Positions 44,467-52,788 of a stretch of DNA of 64,000 nt are shown here, piece after piece (position 1 is the stretch's first letter; each line of letters opens with the position of its first letter). Under the pieces are notes generated by a model. It worked only from the letters and a program-made list of their open reading frames with translations, ran no database searches and had not been told where the DNA came from. The position numbers and the translations under genes are program-made. Origin of the DNA: Aestuariibaculum sp. M13 (GTDB taxonomy: Bacteria > Bacteroidota > Bacteroidia > Flavobacteriales > Flavobacteriaceae); contig NZ_JANIAC010000001.1 in NCBI RefSeq assembly GCF_024723255.1, positions 1,565,548 through 1,629,547 on the forward strand. Reading direction: 5' to 3'.

Positions 44467-44477
44467 AACTGATTAAA

Positions 44478-45251
44478 ATGAAACAATTATTAAAAAATAA
44501 AACAGCTGTTATTACTGGAGCAAGCAAAGGCATTGGTTTGGCTACAGCACAATTATTCGCTCAAGAAGGTGCAAATGTTGTTTTAACAGCCAGAAAACAG
44601 GAAGAATTAGACGAAGCTGTTAAAAGCATCATCGATAATGGAGGCAATGCCATCGGAATTATTGCAGATTCAGGAGACCCTAAAGCACCTAAAGAAGTAT
44701 TTCAAAATGCGATTAAAACATTTGGGCAAGTAGATATTTTAGTCAATAATGCTGGTTATGGTGATATGGTTTCCATTGAAGAATGCTCTGATGAGCATTT
44801 CGAAATGGTTGCACAAATAAATTATTTCGGGGTGTTCCGATTTTGCAGAGAAGCCATTCACCATTTTATGCCAAAAAATCAAGGTGTCATTGTCAATGTA
44901 ACTTCCATAAATGGATCACTTCCAGTTGGAGGTGTTGCATATACATCAACTAAAGCAGCGGTAAACACGATGACTACTAATATTGCAGTACGTTTTTCGG
45001 GAACAGGTATTAGGTGTAATGCAGTTGCTCCAGGAAATACAGACACCCCTATGGCAAAGGCCTGGGCAGCCGGAGAGCTTTCTGGAGGCACAAAAATGGT
45101 GGAGTATGCTGGTAAGTATGCAAATCAAGAACTACCCTTTACAGAAGCTCTAGATCAAGCTAATGCAATCCTATATTTTGCTAGTGATTTAAGTAAAGCA
45201 GTTACAGGTAGAGTTCTGGTGGTTGATAATGGAGCATATATAGGTGCTTAA
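44478..45251 (+). CDS. Short-chain dehydrogenase/reductase (classical)
   Basis: 257 residues. TGASKGIG is at about 13-20, ARK follows beta-2 (NADP-leaning), NNAGYGD is at about 90-96, and the active site has Ser in VTSINGS and Tyr-x-x-x-Lys in YTSTK. It resembles glucose/3-oxoacyl-type SDRs; the substrate is not readable. It is followed 14 bases later by a second, more distant SDR. The two probably work on the same class of carbonyl or alcohol compound within the AraC-linked operon. Confidence 0.85.
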   Translation: MKQLLKNKTAVITGASKGIGLATAQLFAQEGANVVLTARKQEELDEAVKSIIDNGGNAIGIIADSGDPKAPKEVFQNAIKTFGQVDILVNNAGYGDMVSIEECSDEHFEMVAQINYFGVFRFCREAIHHFMPKNQGVIVNVTSINGSLPVGGVAYTSTKAAVNTMTTNIAVRFSGTGIRCNAVAPGNTDTPMAKAWAAGELSGGTKMVEYAGKYANQELPFTEALDQANAILYFASDLSKAVTGRVLVVDNGAYIGA

Positions 45252-45265
45252 GAATACAAAATTAA

Positions 45266-46063
45266 ATGAAAACAATATTTATAACCGGTGCATCAACCGG
45301 ATTAGGAAAGGCGGCGGCACTTTTATTTCAGTCTAATGGATGGAAAGTTTATGCAACAATGCGTAGTACGGAGAAAGGAAAGGAGTTAATGGATTTAGAT
45401 AATATCAATGTTCTTGAACTTGATGTGACCAAACCAGAACAAATTAACGAGGTTGCTGCAAAAGTAATTGCCGATGGTGGCGTTGATGTAGTATTGAATA
45501 ACGCTGGCTATGGTTTAGCAGGACCCGCAGAAAGCCTGGAAGATGAGCAGATAGTTGAGCAGCTGAATACTAATTTGTTGGGTGTTATCCGGGTAACCAA
45601 AGCCTTTATTCCGTATTTCAGAGAGAAAAAGGATGGTTTGTTTATTGCGGTTACCTCCTTAGCAGGGCTAATCCCTGTTCCGGTAAACTCAATTTATAAT
45701 ACCGCAAAAACGGGAGTAGAAGCATTTTATGAAAGTCTTGCATTTGAATTGGACAATTTTAATATAGTAACTAAAACCGTTTCTCCTGGTATCATTAAAT
45801 CTGCTTTTAGGGACAATGTGCAAGTCGGTTTGATGGATGAATATATGTCAACCTTTCAGCGTGGAATGCAGGCAATGGCATTTGATACTTTTGACTCTAC
45901 TTCGGAAGAAATTGCAGCTATTGTTTATGAAGCTGTTACTGATGGTAAAAGGCAGTTGAATTATGTGGCAGGAGCCGATGCACAAAGGCATTATGAACAC
46001 CGTTTAAGCCTTGGAAGACAAGGTTATGTTGATTACCTGAACGATTATGATCCGGAGGGATAG
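45266..46063 (+). CDS. Short-chain dehydrogenase/reductase, 17-beta-HSD-like
   Basis: 265 residues. The cofactor motif is TGASTGLGKA, NNAGYGLAGPAE is at about 76-87, catalytic Ser lies in AVTSLAG, and Tyr-x-x-x-Lys in YNTAKTG. The NAGYGxxGPxE form and LAFELDNFNI are typical of the group often annotated as 17-beta-hydroxysteroid-dehydrogenase-like SDRs. Substrate unknown. It sits between the other SDR and the NmrA-like gene with 14- and 25-base gaps. Confidence 0.85.
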   Translation: MKTIFITGASTGLGKAAALLFQSNGWKVYATMRSTEKGKELMDLDNINVLELDVTKPEQINEVAAKVIADGGVDVVLNNAGYGLAGPAESLEDEQIVEQLNTNLLGVIRVTKAFIPYFREKKDGLFIAVTSLAGLIPVPVNSIYNTAKTGVEAFYESLAFELDNFNIVTKTVSPGIIKSAFRDNVQVGLMDEYMSTFQRGMQAMAFDTFDSTSEEIAAIVYEAVTDGKRQLNYVAGADAQRHYEHRLSLGRQGYVDYLNDYDPEG

Positions 46064-46088
46064 AATTATAAAAATAGATTATTAAGAA

Positions 46089-46724
46089 ATGAAAGAAAAA
46101 GTTTTAGTAATAGGTGCCAATGGTGCCATTGCACAACATGTAATAAAAAATCTTGCTGGTAATGAAAATATGAATTTAACATTATTTGCAAGGAAAGCAA
46201 ACGGGTTATCGTTGAAAGCACCCAACGCAGAAATACTTCAAGGAGATGTATTTATAAAAGAAGATTTAGATAAGGCTATAGAAGGAAAAGATGTGGTTTA
46301 CGCAAACCTTTCAGGGCCTATGGATTCATTAGCTAAATCTATTGTTGATACTATGGAAGATAAGGGAGTTAAGCGATTAATTTTTGTTACTTCTTTAGGG
46401 ATATATGATGAGATTCCTGGGAAGTTTGGAGAATGGAATAATAGAATGATAGGTGGTGCTCTAAAGACTTATAGAAGAGCAGCCGATACGATTGAAACTT
46501 CTGAACTTGATTACACGGTGGTAAGGCCTTCGTGGTTAACAGATAAAGATGAAGTTGCTTATGAAACTACCCAAAAGGGAGAGCCGTTTATTGGTACTGA
46601 AGTTTCAAGAAAAGCCGTTGCAGAATATATAACAGATTTAATTCAACATCCAGATAAAGATGTTAAAGCAAGTGTAGGAGTAAATAAACCTGGAGTTTAT
46701 GGAGATAAACCTGCATTTTATTAA
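46089..46724 (+). CDS. NAD(P)-binding NmrA/atypical SDR protein
   Basis: 211 residues. The dinucleotide motif is VIGANGAIAQHV (atypical GxxGxxG), followed by LFARK, then LQGDVF and VVYANLSGPMDS. The protein lacks the classical Tyr-x-x-x-Lys but has VTSLGIYDE and YTVVRPSWLTD, as in NmrA-like or SDR_a5 proteins. These can be quinone reductases (QorB-like) or redox-sensing regulators. It lies in an operon with the MdaB-like gene, which fits quinone or electrophile handling. Confidence 0.82.
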   Translation: MKEKVLVIGANGAIAQHVIKNLAGNENMNLTLFARKANGLSLKAPNAEILQGDVFIKEDLDKAIEGKDVVYANLSGPMDSLAKSIVDTMEDKGVKRLIFVTSLGIYDEIPGKFGEWNNRMIGGALKTYRRAADTIETSELDYTVVRPSWLTDKDEVAYETTQKGEPFIGTEVSRKAVAEYITDLIQHPDKDVKASVGVNKPGVYGDKPAFY

Positions 46725-46739
46725 AATAAAATAATAGCT

Positions 46740-47366
46740 ATGAGTGATAAAAGAAAAGTACTATTGATAAATACGCATTTATCTTATCAAAATTGGTCAG
46801 AAGGAAATCTTAATGCTGCCTTTCAGCAGAAAGCTAAAGAGTATTTTCTAAGTAAAGATTTTGAAGTTTTAGAAACTAAAATTGAGGATGGATATACACC
46901 GGCAGAAGAAGTGGAAAAACATATGCTTGCAGACTTGGTGATATTACAAACACCAGTGAATTGGTTCGGAGCCCCATGGATTTACAAAAAATATGTCGAT
47001 GAAGTATTCAACGAAGGTCTGTTTAGTAAAAGATTTCAAGTAGATGATGGAAGAACTAAGGAAGACCCGTCAAAACAATATGGTACTGGAGGTAAAATGT
47101 ATGGTAAAAAATTTATGATATCTGCCACATGGAATGCTCCAAGAGCTGCTTTCGGAGATGAATCACAAGCTTTAATGCGAGGAAAGACGACATCAGATTT
47201 GTTTTTAAATATTTCAAGCAGCTATCGTTTTGTAGGATATGATATTTTGCCTGATTATAACTGTTTTGATATTTACAAAGGAGGAAACCCATCTTTAGAT
47301 TTAGATAATTATCCGAAATATATAGAAGCAGTATTAGAAGAATCAGAAGAGATATTGGTTGTCTGA
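46740..47366 (+). CDS. NAD(P)H-dependent flavin oxidoreductase, MdaB/NQO-like
   Basis: 208 residues of the flavodoxin-like fold. The FMN/FAD-binding INTHLSYQNWSEGNLNAAF, substrate-side QTPVNWFGAPWIYKKYVDEVF and FMISATWNAPRAAFGDE match MdaB/modulator-of-drug-activity quinone reductases. These give two-electron reduction of quinones and protect against redox cycling. Cytosolic. It starts 15 bases after the NmrA-like gene. Confidence 0.85.
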   Translation: MSDKRKVLLINTHLSYQNWSEGNLNAAFQQKAKEYFLSKDFEVLETKIEDGYTPAEEVEKHMLADLVILQTPVNWFGAPWIYKKYVDEVFNEGLFSKRFQVDDGRTKEDPSKQYGTGGKMYGKKFMISATWNAPRAAFGDESQALMRGKTTSDLFLNISSSYRFVGYDILPDYNCFDIYKGGNPSLDLDNYPKYIEAVLEESEEILVV

Positions 47367-47392
47367 TAAGGGAAAATTGATGTAAAAAACAT

Positions 47393-48037
47393 GTGAATAA
47401 GTTGGGGTGTAAAAAATATTGGAGAATAATTAGAGTGATTTTAATAGCTGGAGTCTTTGCGGTAATATGTTTTGTTTGTGTAATTGTAGGGATAGACTCT
47501 TATCAGTATCATAGAAATAAAGAAATAATAAAATCATTTCAGGAGAATGAAGAGCCTAGTAGTACACTAGTTGTGTTTTATTCACGTTCGGGAAACACTG
47601 AGTTAATGGCTAGAAAAATAGCCGAAGTAAAAAAGGCTCATGTTTTACCTATTAAGACTACTAGAGATGATGTTGGGTTTTGGGGATGGTTACAAGCTTT
47701 AAATGATGCAAGAAAAACTGAAGCCGAGATTACTCCTGATAAAATTGATTTAACTAAATACGATACAATTTATATAGGTTCTCCAATTTGGTTATATAGC
47801 CCAGCACCACCTGTTTTTGAGTTCGTTGGAAACAATGATTTTTCAGAAAAAAAGGTGGTCCTATTCAACTCAATGAACAGCAAATTTGAGCAAGAATATA
47901 TTGATAGATTTAAAAATATAGTAGTGCAAAATGGAGGTGAATTTTTAAAACACATATATATCATTCGAGGACGTATGACACAGCAAATGGAAGTCAGCAC
48001 ATTCTTAAATGAAGTAGAACAAGAACTAATTAATTAA
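47393..48037 (+). CDS. Membrane-anchored flavodoxin-like protein
   Basis: 214 residues with a GTG start; no suitable ATG exists before the fold. An N-terminal membrane helix (IIRVILIAGVFAVICFVCVIV, about 11-31) precedes a flavodoxin fold with the FMN phosphate loop YSRSGNTELM (about 63-72) and GSPIWLYSPAPPVFEF. An anchored flavodoxin could pass electrons at the membrane face. It belongs to the same operon (26-base gap before, 14 after). Why the anchor exists is unknown. Confidence 0.8.
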   Translation: MNKLGCKKYWRIIRVILIAGVFAVICFVCVIVGIDSYQYHRNKEIIKSFQENEEPSSTLVVFYSRSGNTELMARKIAEVKKAHVLPIKTTRDDVGFWGWLQALNDARKTEAEITPDKIDLTKYDTIYIGSPIWLYSPAPPVFEFVGNNDFSEKKVVLFNSMNSKFEQEYIDRFKNIVVQNGGEFLKHIYIIRGRMTQQMEVSTFLNEVEQELIN

Positions 48038-48051
48038 CTATAACTATTATT

Positions 48052-48951
48052 ATGGCTTTAGAAGTAATCAAATCGAAAATAGGTGATGTAGAAATTATCC
48101 AAGTTGTAGAGCAACCACTTGACCAATATTATTCAATGTTCCTACCAATGGCAACACCAGAGGAAATAGAAAAAATAGATTGGCTAAAAACATCACACCA
48201 TGTAAACAAAGACCTTTCTTTAAAAGGAAGTTCGCAAATGTTTGTTGTCAAAGTGAACAAACGTGTTTTTGTAATCGACACATGTATAGGTAATGAAAAG
48301 CAACTATTGGAATTTCCGTTTTGGGCAAACCAAAAATTTGAGTTTTTAGAAACTTTAGATGAAATAGGTTTCGATAAAAATTCAGTTACAGATGTCTTGT
48401 GTACACATTTACATTTAGACCACGTGGGTTGGAACACTTATTATAAAGATGGTATTTGGCATCCTACGTTTCCAAAGGCAAAGTACCATTTTGCCAAAGA
48501 TGAATACGATTGGTGGCATGAAGTAGCACCAGTAGATGATTTTTTGATTACCCATAAAGATGTTTTGATGCAATCGGTTTATCCAGTTATACGTGCAGGA
48601 TTGGCAAATTTTGTTGCAAGAGATGCCGATTTAGGCGATGGTATTTCTTTGATTTCTACACCTGGACATACAGTAGCTCATATTTCAGTTCAAGTTAAAA
48701 ATGGCGACCAAACTTTTATTATTGGTGGAGATATGTGTCATCACCCTTGCCAAATAGCCAAACCAGATTGGGCAATGGCTGCTGATTTTAGCCAAGATCA
48801 ATCGACTGAAAGTCGTCAAAAAATGTTTGAAAATATAGCAGATACCGAAACACTTTACACGTGTACACACTTTAAAAGTCCGTCCTTTGGAAAAGTCAAA
48901 AAGAACGAAAATGGTGAGTATGTATATAACAGTATCGATTATTCCAAATAG
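48052..48951 (+). CDS. Metallo-beta-lactamase-fold hydrolase
   Basis: 299 residues without a signal peptide. The metal motif is HLHLDH (His119, His121, Asp123, His124), with further ligands in STPGHTVAH and GGDMCHHP and a closing His (CTHFKSP). The layout is that of the lactonase / methyl-parathion-hydrolase branch (AHL lactonase-like), so a lactone or ester substrate is likely but not proven. It adds a second hydrolase to the operon beside the dienelactone-hydrolase-like gene. Confidence 0.87.
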   Translation: MALEVIKSKIGDVEIIQVVEQPLDQYYSMFLPMATPEEIEKIDWLKTSHHVNKDLSLKGSSQMFVVKVNKRVFVIDTCIGNEKQLLEFPFWANQKFEFLETLDEIGFDKNSVTDVLCTHLHLDHVGWNTYYKDGIWHPTFPKAKYHFAKDEYDWWHEVAPVDDFLITHKDVLMQSVYPVIRAGLANFVARDADLGDGISLISTPGHTVAHISVQVKNGDQTFIIGGDMCHHPCQIAKPDWAMAADFSQDQSTESRQKMFENIADTETLYTCTHFKSPSFGKVKKNENGEYVYNSIDYSK

Positions 48952-48954
48952 CCT

Positions 48955-49638
48955 ATGATTGTTATTAAACACTGTAAAGTATATGTTTTACTAATCTTAT
49001 TAGTGCTTTCCTTTTCTGTATCGGCACAAGTTGCAGCAGAAAAAGAAGGCACGTATTTATATACGGGATTTTCTTCAGCTCTTCCAGGTAATAATAGTTT
49101 CGTGTTTTACTATGGTTATAGTCCCTCTGATGATTTTCAATCCCTAATTGCTTTACCATTTTTTAAAATCACAAATAATATTCAGTTCATGCCTGGATAC
49201 ATGATGACTAAGGCTGATGGATATAGAATGTTTACCAATGTCCAACATCATTTATTGCCAAGTGTTATTTTGAATTTTAAACTAAGTGAAAGATTTTCAA
49301 TAACCGACAGAAATATGTTTTATCATTTGTTTAGAGAAGATACTAAAGATGTCAACCTTTATAGGAATAGATTGGGCCTTATTTATCACACCAAGCTATT
49401 TAAGAAAGCAACAAACTTATTTATTCATGATGCAATGTTCTGGAATCTAAATAATGGAAAATTTTTTAGAAATAGGATAATACTCGGAGGTTCCATAAAA
49501 GCTGCTAAATGGATGACACCACAAATTTGGTATGCCTATCAAGCTGAAAATGGTCTATTGCCACAACATCAATTTTATCTTATCTTAACTGTGCCATTAG
49601 AAAATTTTGGAGTATTTAAGTCAAAAACAAATAATTAA
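48955..49638 (+). CDS. Predicted outer-membrane beta-barrel protein
   Basis: 227 residues. The signal peptide LLILLVLSFSVSAQ is cleaved at about residue 25. The mature part alternates aromatic and polar residues in strand-like stretches (GTYLYTGFSSALP, SFVFYYGYSP, RFSITDRNMFYHLF, NRLGLIYHTKLF, QFYLILTVPL), which suggests a small barrel of the DUF2490 kind, though that family is not certain. It starts 3 bases after the MBL gene. It may admit or export the operon's substrate. Confidence 0.65.
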   Translation: MIVIKHCKVYVLLILLVLSFSVSAQVAAEKEGTYLYTGFSSALPGNNSFVFYYGYSPSDDFQSLIALPFFKITNNIQFMPGYMMTKADGYRMFTNVQHHLLPSVILNFKLSERFSITDRNMFYHLFREDTKDVNLYRNRLGLIYHTKLFKKATNLFIHDAMFWNLNNGKFFRNRIILGGSIKAAKWMTPQIWYAYQAENGLLPQHQFYLILTVPLENFGVFKSKTNN

Positions 49639-49663
49639 CTAACCTTTATTAACCTAAAACTTA

Positions 49664-50221
49664 ATGAAAAAAGAACGTTTTGAAGCAATTACTGATGCCG
49701 TAATGGCCATTATTATTACTATCATGGCATTAGAAATAGAGCTACCGAATTTCGATGAAGAAGGTATCAATGAGTTTATAATGCAAATTGGAATATATAT
49801 TCTTAGTTATGCATTTATAGCGATTCTTTGGATCAATCATCATAACATATTTAGGCATGTAAAGATGGTAGATCATACTACATTATGGCTTAACTTTTTA
49901 CTGTTGTTTTCAACGTCTTTGATTCCTTTAGCTACCAGAACAATAGATAAGGCATATTTTGATAACAAGAGCCATATTTTATTTGCCTTGATTTTCGGTT
50001 CTGCTACACTTTTGTATTTTTTGTTAGATGAAAGAGCTATTAAATTATCGGAGAATAAAAGGGTTGCTGACACTCGAAAAATGAATATTATTGCCACGTT
50101 GCTTTTCTTTCTAGCAATACCTTTTAGTTATTTAAGCATTTATATATCATCCGCAATATTTGTTTTAGTCCCAACAGCATATTTTTTATTGCCACGTAAG
50201 CAAATTAAGAGTGTCATTTAA
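49664..50221 (+). CDS. TMEM175-like (DUF1211) membrane protein
   Basis: 185 residues with about five to six helices. The N-terminal signature ERFEAITDAVMAIIITIMALEIELP corresponds to the R-x-x-x-FSD motif of TMEM175 potassium channels but reads ITD rather than FSD. LIPLATRTIDKAYFDNKSH is also typical. Bacterial members conduct K+ with low selectivity. The altered motif lies in the pore helix, so conduction is uncertain. Inner membrane. It heads a membrane-protein block in the cargo operon. Confidence 0.82.
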   Translation: MKKERFEAITDAVMAIIITIMALEIELPNFDEEGINEFIMQIGIYILSYAFIAILWINHHNIFRHVKMVDHTTLWLNFLLLFSTSLIPLATRTIDKAYFDNKSHILFALIFGSATLLYFLLDERAIKLSENKRVADTRKMNIIATLLFFLAIPFSYLSIYISSAIFVLVPTAYFLLPRKQIKSVI

Positions 50222-50232
50222 TATCAAACTAT

Positions 50233-50817
50233 ATGGAAGAAAATTACCTTAAGGACGAATTATTCCATTCTAAAAAGGAGCCTCGTAAGGCACTACAAAC
50301 CTTTTTAAGAAACCAAAATAAGTTGGTCATTAATTCATTTAATATGATTGATAGAAAGGCAGCAATCATGATTAGAATTAATGCAACAATAATATCTGTA
50401 ATAATAGTGTTTTTCGACTATGTGAAGGATATTAAAATGGGGAACTACATAGGAGGTATTATGGTAGTTGCTTCCTTCATTTCATTGATATTGGCTATTA
50501 ATGCTTCGAGGCCTCATATTTTTAAGTTGTACCGAAGATTTAAAAACAAAATAGGTGGGAAATATTTAGGTCTAGAGCATAAGGTTTTTTCTGTTGGTAT
50601 GTTTGATCGAGAACCTTTGGAAGATTATTTAAAGGCATATGACAAAGTTTTAAAAAGTCAGGAACTACAAGTAGGTAATCAGATAAGAACCATGTATTTA
50701 CTAGAAAAATACACGAAGGATGCCTTTTTACATCTCGAATTATCTTATTGGGCTTTTATTATAGGCTTTTCATCAATGGTCTTTTTGTTTATAGTTGGAA
50801 CAATAATAAACGTTTAA
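50233..50817 (+). CDS. Pycsar effector-family (PycTM/DUF5706-like) membrane protein, no cyclase nearby
   Basis: 194 residues. The hallmark IDRKAAIMIRINATIISVIIVF (helix 1, about 38-62), a second helix followed by INASRPH, the FSVGMFDREPLEDYLKAYDKV segment, and the C-terminal IRTMYLLEKYTKDAFLHLEL plus a last helix fit the Pycsar effector family (PycTM). In defence systems such proteins damage the membrane on binding cCMP or cUMP. No pyrimidine cyclase gene is found in the window. It sits 11 bases after the TMEM175-like gene within a redox operon, so a non-defence role is possible. Confidence 0.7.
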   Translation: MEENYLKDELFHSKKEPRKALQTFLRNQNKLVINSFNMIDRKAAIMIRINATIISVIIVFFDYVKDIKMGNYIGGIMVVASFISLILAINASRPHIFKLYRRFKNKIGGKYLGLEHKVFSVGMFDREPLEDYLKAYDKVLKSQELQVGNQIRTMYLLEKYTKDAFLHLELSYWAFIIGFSSMVFLFIVGTIINV

Positions 50818-50827
50818 TAATAATAAA

Positions 50828-51505
50828 ATGATGAAAAAAGTTATAATAACAGGAGCTTCTGGTATGTTGGGTAAAGCAGTTTTACAAGAGTGCTTAGAAC
50901 ATTCAGAAATAGTAAAGGTTTTAATAATTAACAGAAAATCAATAGGGGTTTCTCATGATAAGTTAGAAGAGTTGATTTTAAAGGATTTTTCAGGGATTGA
51001 GTTAGAAAGGGAGCATTTAAAAGGTTATGATGCGTGCTTTTATTGTATGGGAGTTTCAGCTGTAGGTATGAATGAAGAAACCTATGTAAATATAACCTAT
51101 AACATCACTAAAATGTTTGCCGATGTTTTATTTGATATAAATCCTAATATTGTATTTAATTATATATCTGGGGCAGGAACTGATACTTCGGAAAGCGGAA
51201 AAGTTATGTGGGCTAGAGTAAAAGGTAAAACGGAAAATTACATTCTTAATAAAGGATTTAAAAAGGCTTTAATGTTCAGACCTGGTTTAATAATCCCAGA
51301 AAAAGGTACTAAATCCAGAACAGGGTGGCTAAATACGACGTATACAATAATGAGTCCGCTTTTTCCTTTATTAAAAAAATCAAGTAGTATAACAACATCA
51401 ACTAATATTGGTTTAGCCATGATTAACTCACTGTTAGTCGATGCAAATTCGAAATACCTTTCCAACAAGGAGATTAATTTGCTTGCTAAAAAAGAAGTAG
51501 TTTAG
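50828..51505 (+). CDS. NAD-dependent epimerase/dehydratase-like protein
   Basis: 225 residues. The Rossmann motif TGASGMLGKAVLQE (residues 7-20) is followed by CFYCMGVSAVGMNEETY and ISGAGTDTSESGKVMWARVKGKTE (Ser and a Lys at the YxxxK position but no clear Tyr), then LMFRPGLIIPEKG. It resembles short atypical SDRs related to HTATIP2/oxidoreductase-like proteins. Function unknown. It is the third atypical SDR in this operon. It lies 10 bases after the Pycsar-effector-family gene. Confidence 0.78.
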   Translation: MMKKVIITGASGMLGKAVLQECLEHSEIVKVLIINRKSIGVSHDKLEELILKDFSGIELEREHLKGYDACFYCMGVSAVGMNEETYVNITYNITKMFADVLFDINPNIVFNYISGAGTDTSESGKVMWARVKGKTENYILNKGFKKALMFRPGLIIPEKGTKSRTGWLNTTYTIMSPLFPLLKKSSSITTSTNIGLAMINSLLVDANSKYLSNKEINLLAKKEVV

Positions 51506-51537
51506 AAAGTATGTCTAAATAACCTATTTTCACAAAT

Positions 51538-52572
51538 ATGATAGTAACAAAAAGCATAAGCTTTAAACGCTTAATGAAAACAACGGGTCATCACTTCCTG
51601 TGGCTTCTTCCGTTAATGGGGAGTATTGCTGCCTTATATCATTTTGATATAATCACTTTCAAAATACCTTGGGTTCCTGTATCGGTTATTGGTACCGCTG
51701 TAGCATTTTATGTAGGTTTTAAAAACAATCAATCGTATGATAGATTATGGGAAGCACGTAAAATATGGGGAGGTATTGTGAACGATAGTCGTGCCTGGGG
51801 GATGATGGTTGATGGCTTTATTACAAATCAATTTACAAATAAGGTTATTTCGGAAGATGAATTAAAAAAAATAAAGAAAAGGCTAGTTTATCGTCATATA
51901 GCTTGGTTGTATGCACATCGAAGTCAATTATTAGTTCCAACGTCCTGGGAGCATAGTTCGCAATCAGGTCATATTGGTAAATCAGCACAGAAAAACCAAG
52001 AAAAATTTGGAGTAGGTCTGATAGATGATGAAGAAACGAGAAGTAGTCTAGATACCTTTTTATTACCAGACGAGCATGAACGTTTAGTAAATGCAGCTAA
52101 TACAGCAACACAAATAATTAATGAGCAATCAAGGGACTTAACACAGTTAAGAAAAGACTATATCATTGATGATTTTAGACATATGGAGATGGAAAGTGTC
52201 TTGAGAACGTTTTATGAGTTACAAGGTAAAAATGAACGTATTAAGAAATTCCCTTTGCCAAGACAATATGCAAATATGAGTCGTTACTTCGTGGGTATAT
52301 TTATTGCGTTTTTGCCATTTAGTATGGTTCCAGAAATGATGCATGTGGGTCAATTAGGCTTTTGGCTGTCTGTACCAGTTGTTGCATTAATAGGTTGGAT
52401 ATATGTCACCATGGAATTAGTTGGTGATTATTCCGAAAACCCATTTTCAAGTATGGCAAATGACATTCCAATGCTCTCTTTATGTAGAGTAATAGAAATT
52501 GACCTACGGGAAATGTTAGGTGAAACAGATCTACCTCCAGCTATTGAAGCTAAAAAAGGAGTGTTGATGTAG
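51538..52572 (+). CDS. Bestrophin-family anion channel
   Basis: 344 residues. The bestrophin/UPF0187 pattern is clear: an N-terminal helix (HHFLWLLPLMGSIAALYHF), VSVIGTAVAFYVGFKNNQSYDRLWEARKIWGGIVNDSR, and the C-terminal LGFWLSVPVVALIGWIYVTMELVGDYSENPF with NDIPM. Bacterial bestrophins form pentameric ion channels. Last plus-strand gene of the cargo operon, ending 3 bases before the end of the convergent 70-aa gene. Confidence 0.9.
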   Translation: MIVTKSISFKRLMKTTGHHFLWLLPLMGSIAALYHFDIITFKIPWVPVSVIGTAVAFYVGFKNNQSYDRLWEARKIWGGIVNDSRAWGMMVDGFITNQFTNKVISEDELKKIKKRLVYRHIAWLYAHRSQLLVPTSWEHSSQSGHIGKSAQKNQEKFGVGLIDDEETRSSLDTFLLPDEHERLVNAANTATQIINEQSRDLTQLRKDYIIDDFRHMEMESVLRTFYELQGKNERIKKFPLPRQYANMSRYFVGIFIAFLPFSMVPEMMHVGQLGFWLSVPVVALIGWIYVTMELVGDYSENPFSSMANDIPMLSLCRVIEIDLREMLGETDLPPAIEAKKGVLM

Positions 52573-52575
52573 TTT

Positions 52576-52788
52576 TTAATTATTCGAATGAACAATATAA
52601 AGGTCAGATTGTGCTTCTTGAGATTCTGTTAAAAAAAGTTCAGAAGAGTCGCTTGTAGTTTGGTCAATATTTTCGTAATCGAATTTTGGAATCTTAAATT
52701 CACTTTGGGATATAACACTATTTTCTATGTGTTCAATAAATTCGTTCGAATAGTTCAACTCTTTTAATTTCTCGATTAATTCTTTCAT
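52576..52788 (-). CDS. Small hypothetical protein, 70 aa
   Basis: Its ATG overlaps the last 4 bases of the protease gene (52785-52788), a strong sign of translational coupling and that the frame is real. The protein is acidic and soluble (MKELIEKLKELNYSNEFIEH, then a Ser/Glu-rich tail). No family is recognised. The overlap suggests it is a partner, adaptor or inhibitor of the protease. Confidence 0.65.
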   Translation of the reverse strand: MKELIEKLKELNYSNEFIEHIENSVISQSEFKIPKFDYENIDQTTSDSSELFLTESQEAQSDLYIVHSNN

